Below, in pieces: positions 34,618 to 36,030 of a DNA stretch of 36,030 nt. The DNA comes from Parvularia atlantis (Eukaryota; Opisthokonta; Rotosphaerida): positions 1 to 36,030 of the forward strand of contig CALSCO010001884.1 in the NCBI GenBank assembly GCA_943704415.1, given 5' to 3'. The position numbers and the translations under genes were made by a program. The notes beneath the pieces are model-generated. The model did not search any database. It saw only the letters and a program-made list of their open reading frames with translations, and was not told the DNA's origin. Positions within the stretch are counted from its first letter, which is position 1; every line of letters begins with the position of its first letter.

Positions 34618-35578
34618 TCACATGCTGGCCAGCTGCCGGAACGCCCTGCGCACGCTGCGTTAGATGAGCATACGCGCGCGCGCCGACCGCGACGCACTGC
34701 GACGCCGTCACGGGGATGTGCACTTGCGACGCGGCGACGGCAGACGAGGCCGCGCGGCGTGACGCACGCGCGCCTGCACCCTGGCGCGGGTGCGGGTGCT
34801 CGCGCTCCCACTGCAGGTCGGCCATGAACTGCGCGGGCGGCGGCGGTCAGCAGCGAGCCGCACAGCGGGCAAGGATTCGCGCGCAATGCCTTTTCCACGG
34901 CCAGGTCGAGGTTGAAGTCGCAATCTGCGAGCCGATGGCGCGTGAGCGCGCTCAAACAGCACGCACGCGCGCGCGCACCCTGCATGTAGAACAGCGCCTC
35001 GTTCGCGTCCGTGCACTTGGTCGTGAGCTGGAAGCGCTTGGTCAGGCGCTGGCGCTGGCGCTCGTCCTTCATCTCTGCGCGCGCGCGGTTGGGACACGCC
35101 GGCCCCTCGCCACGGGCACGGGCGGCGCGCACCGTCGGTTGGGTCGTTGACCGACTTTGGCAGCTTCTTAACGCCGGGGATGACGAGCTTCTCGCGCTCG
35201 TACAGTGTGCCGTTGAAGAGCTTGTTGGCGTGCTTGATCGCGTCGACGCTGCCGAGACGCGCGCGCGCGTGCTGAGCGGGTGCACGGCGGCACTGCGCTG
35301 CACGCCCGCGCACCTCACGTTGTACTTGAGTCCGAGGCCGACGAGGGTGTCGCGCGGGCTGACGTAGTGCACGACCGAGACGCTGTCGCCGTGCACGCCC
35401 ACCTCGGCCACGTCGGGCACGGCCGGGTGCAGCACGGCTGCCTCGCCCGCCGCGCCGACCTGCCCGAGCTGGTGCAGCGAGCGCCTGCGCCGCGGGGCGG
35501 TGAGCGGCGCGCTGCGCGTCTCCGCCGCAACGCACGCGAACGTCCGCAGCTCGTCGTAGGCCGGCAACGTGCCGTTCA

Positions 35579-35609
<31 letters not shown>

Positions 35610-35943
35610 CCGCACCGCGGCGGCGTACGACGGCGGCGGCACGGCGGCGGCCGCCGCGAGGGCGCCCAGGCCGCTCTTGTCGAGCGTTTCTCTGTGCGGG
35701 GCGCGGGGCGTCGACCGTGAGAGGCGGGCGTGCGAGGGGGGGGTTGAGCCGGCGCGGGACCGACCTGCACACGGGGCAGCGCGTCGCCGCGCCGAAGCAC
35801 GCGCCGCACATGCGCTTGCGGCAGCACGCGGTCGTCACCGGCGCGGCGCCCTGGTGCGGCTGCGCCACCTGCGCGGCTGCGAGCGCGGGCGAGGCGTCGA
35901 GCGTGCGCAGGCACGCCACACAGAGGCCCGAGCCGCGCGTCAT
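34618..35943 (-). CDS. RING-like zinc finger plus LysM domain protein
   Basis: Seven exons (35765-35943, 35314-35691, 35133-35248, 34979-35074, 34890-34924, 34698-34828, 34618-34645) give 320 residues. The N-terminus has CVACLRTLD followed by CCRKRMCGACFGAATRCPVCRET, a cysteine-rich RING-like finger restored across intron 35692-35764. After a low-complexity Ala/Pro linker comes a LysM domain, VVHYVSPRDTLVGLGLKYNV then SVDAIKHANKLFNGTLYERE. Then comes a helical segment RFQLTTKCTDANEALFYMQ, DCDFNLDLAVEKFMADLQW, shared as I recall with intracellular LysM proteins of fungi and plants. No signal peptide is visible, so this is likely a cytosolic protein and not a chitin receptor. The start at 35943 is chosen as the ATG nearest the zinc finger; an in-frame ATG at 36003 is possible. 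Intron 34829-34889 has a GC donor. Confidence 0.85.
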
Positions 35944-36030
35944 CTTCAGGGTTGAGTGACGACCGCTTGTTGTCGTTCCGAGCGACTTCTCACGAGCCCT
36001 CATGCGCACGCCCCGCCTGTTCCCCCCCCC

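Noticed and set aside
34829-34889. A CPLC zinc-knuckle-like motif in the LysM gene
   Set aside because: It falls in an intron with GC donor and CTGAC branch. Removing it restores the conserved segment VEKFMADLQWERE.

Overview
The window is nuclear DNA of a unicellular eukaryote with a very GC-rich, extremely compact genome. Sixteen protein-coding genes fill 36 kb, often with fewer than 120 bases between neighbours. They are cut by about 150 introns of roughly 43-80 bases. Most introns begin GTGCG, carry a CTGAC, CTCAC or CTAAC branch-like motif 10-30 bases before the acceptor, and end in CAG. I built every gene model by eye, joining homologous segments across these introns. Each complete model sums to a whole number of codons. 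I see no transposon, virus-derived element, tRNA, rRNA or CRISPR array. The lineage is not certain. The gene set (TRIC channel, Hippo/MST-type kinase, KIF16B-like kinesin, CDK5RAP3, FG-GAP propeller) resembles that of animals and their protist relatives. A GC-rich amorphean protist such as an apusomonad is my guess, not a demonstration.

Layout, left to right. 42-5241 (+): 5'-incomplete single-pass membrane protein with an FN3-like ectodomain and a cytosolic RasGAP domain. 5299-6689 (+): TRIC cation channel. 6809-8530 (-): OSBP-related lipid transfer protein. 8781-10747 (-): CDK5RAP3. 10761-11069 (+): tiny LYR-motif protein, its ATG only 13 bases from the CDK5RAP3 ATG. 11114-14264 (-): armadillo-repeat protein. 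14483-15724 (+): secreted trypsin. 15812-16802 (+): ESF2/ABT1 ribosome biogenesis factor. 16838-18975 (-): CCZ1. 19010-21091 (-): protein with a probable divergent DH (RhoGEF) domain. 21498-22407 (+): protein-L-isoaspartate methyltransferase. 22506-26703 (+): KIF16B-like kinesin-3 with motor, FHA and PX domains. 26740-28407 (+): KRR1. 28472-30883 (-): MST/Hippo-type STE20 kinase with a C-terminal FHA domain. 31012-34515 (+): type II membrane protein with a kelch propeller followed by an FG-GAP propeller. 34618-35943 (-): RING-like plus LysM protein.

Functional themes, by inference only: small-GTPase control and endosome traffic (RasGAP receptor, putative RhoGEF, CCZ1 as half of the Rab7 exchange factor, PX kinesin, OSBP), small-subunit ribosome assembly and ribosome UFMylation (KRR1, ESF2, CDK5RAP3), and cell-surface contact (FN3-like receptor, kelch/FG-GAP protein). 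Gene order looks like housekeeping packing rather than one dedicated system. The most unusual items are the receptor-RasGAP fusion, the MST-FHA kinase, the double-propeller surface protein with microexons that encode single cation loops, and an unusual splice-site code (donor GTGCG, about 11% GC-AG introns).
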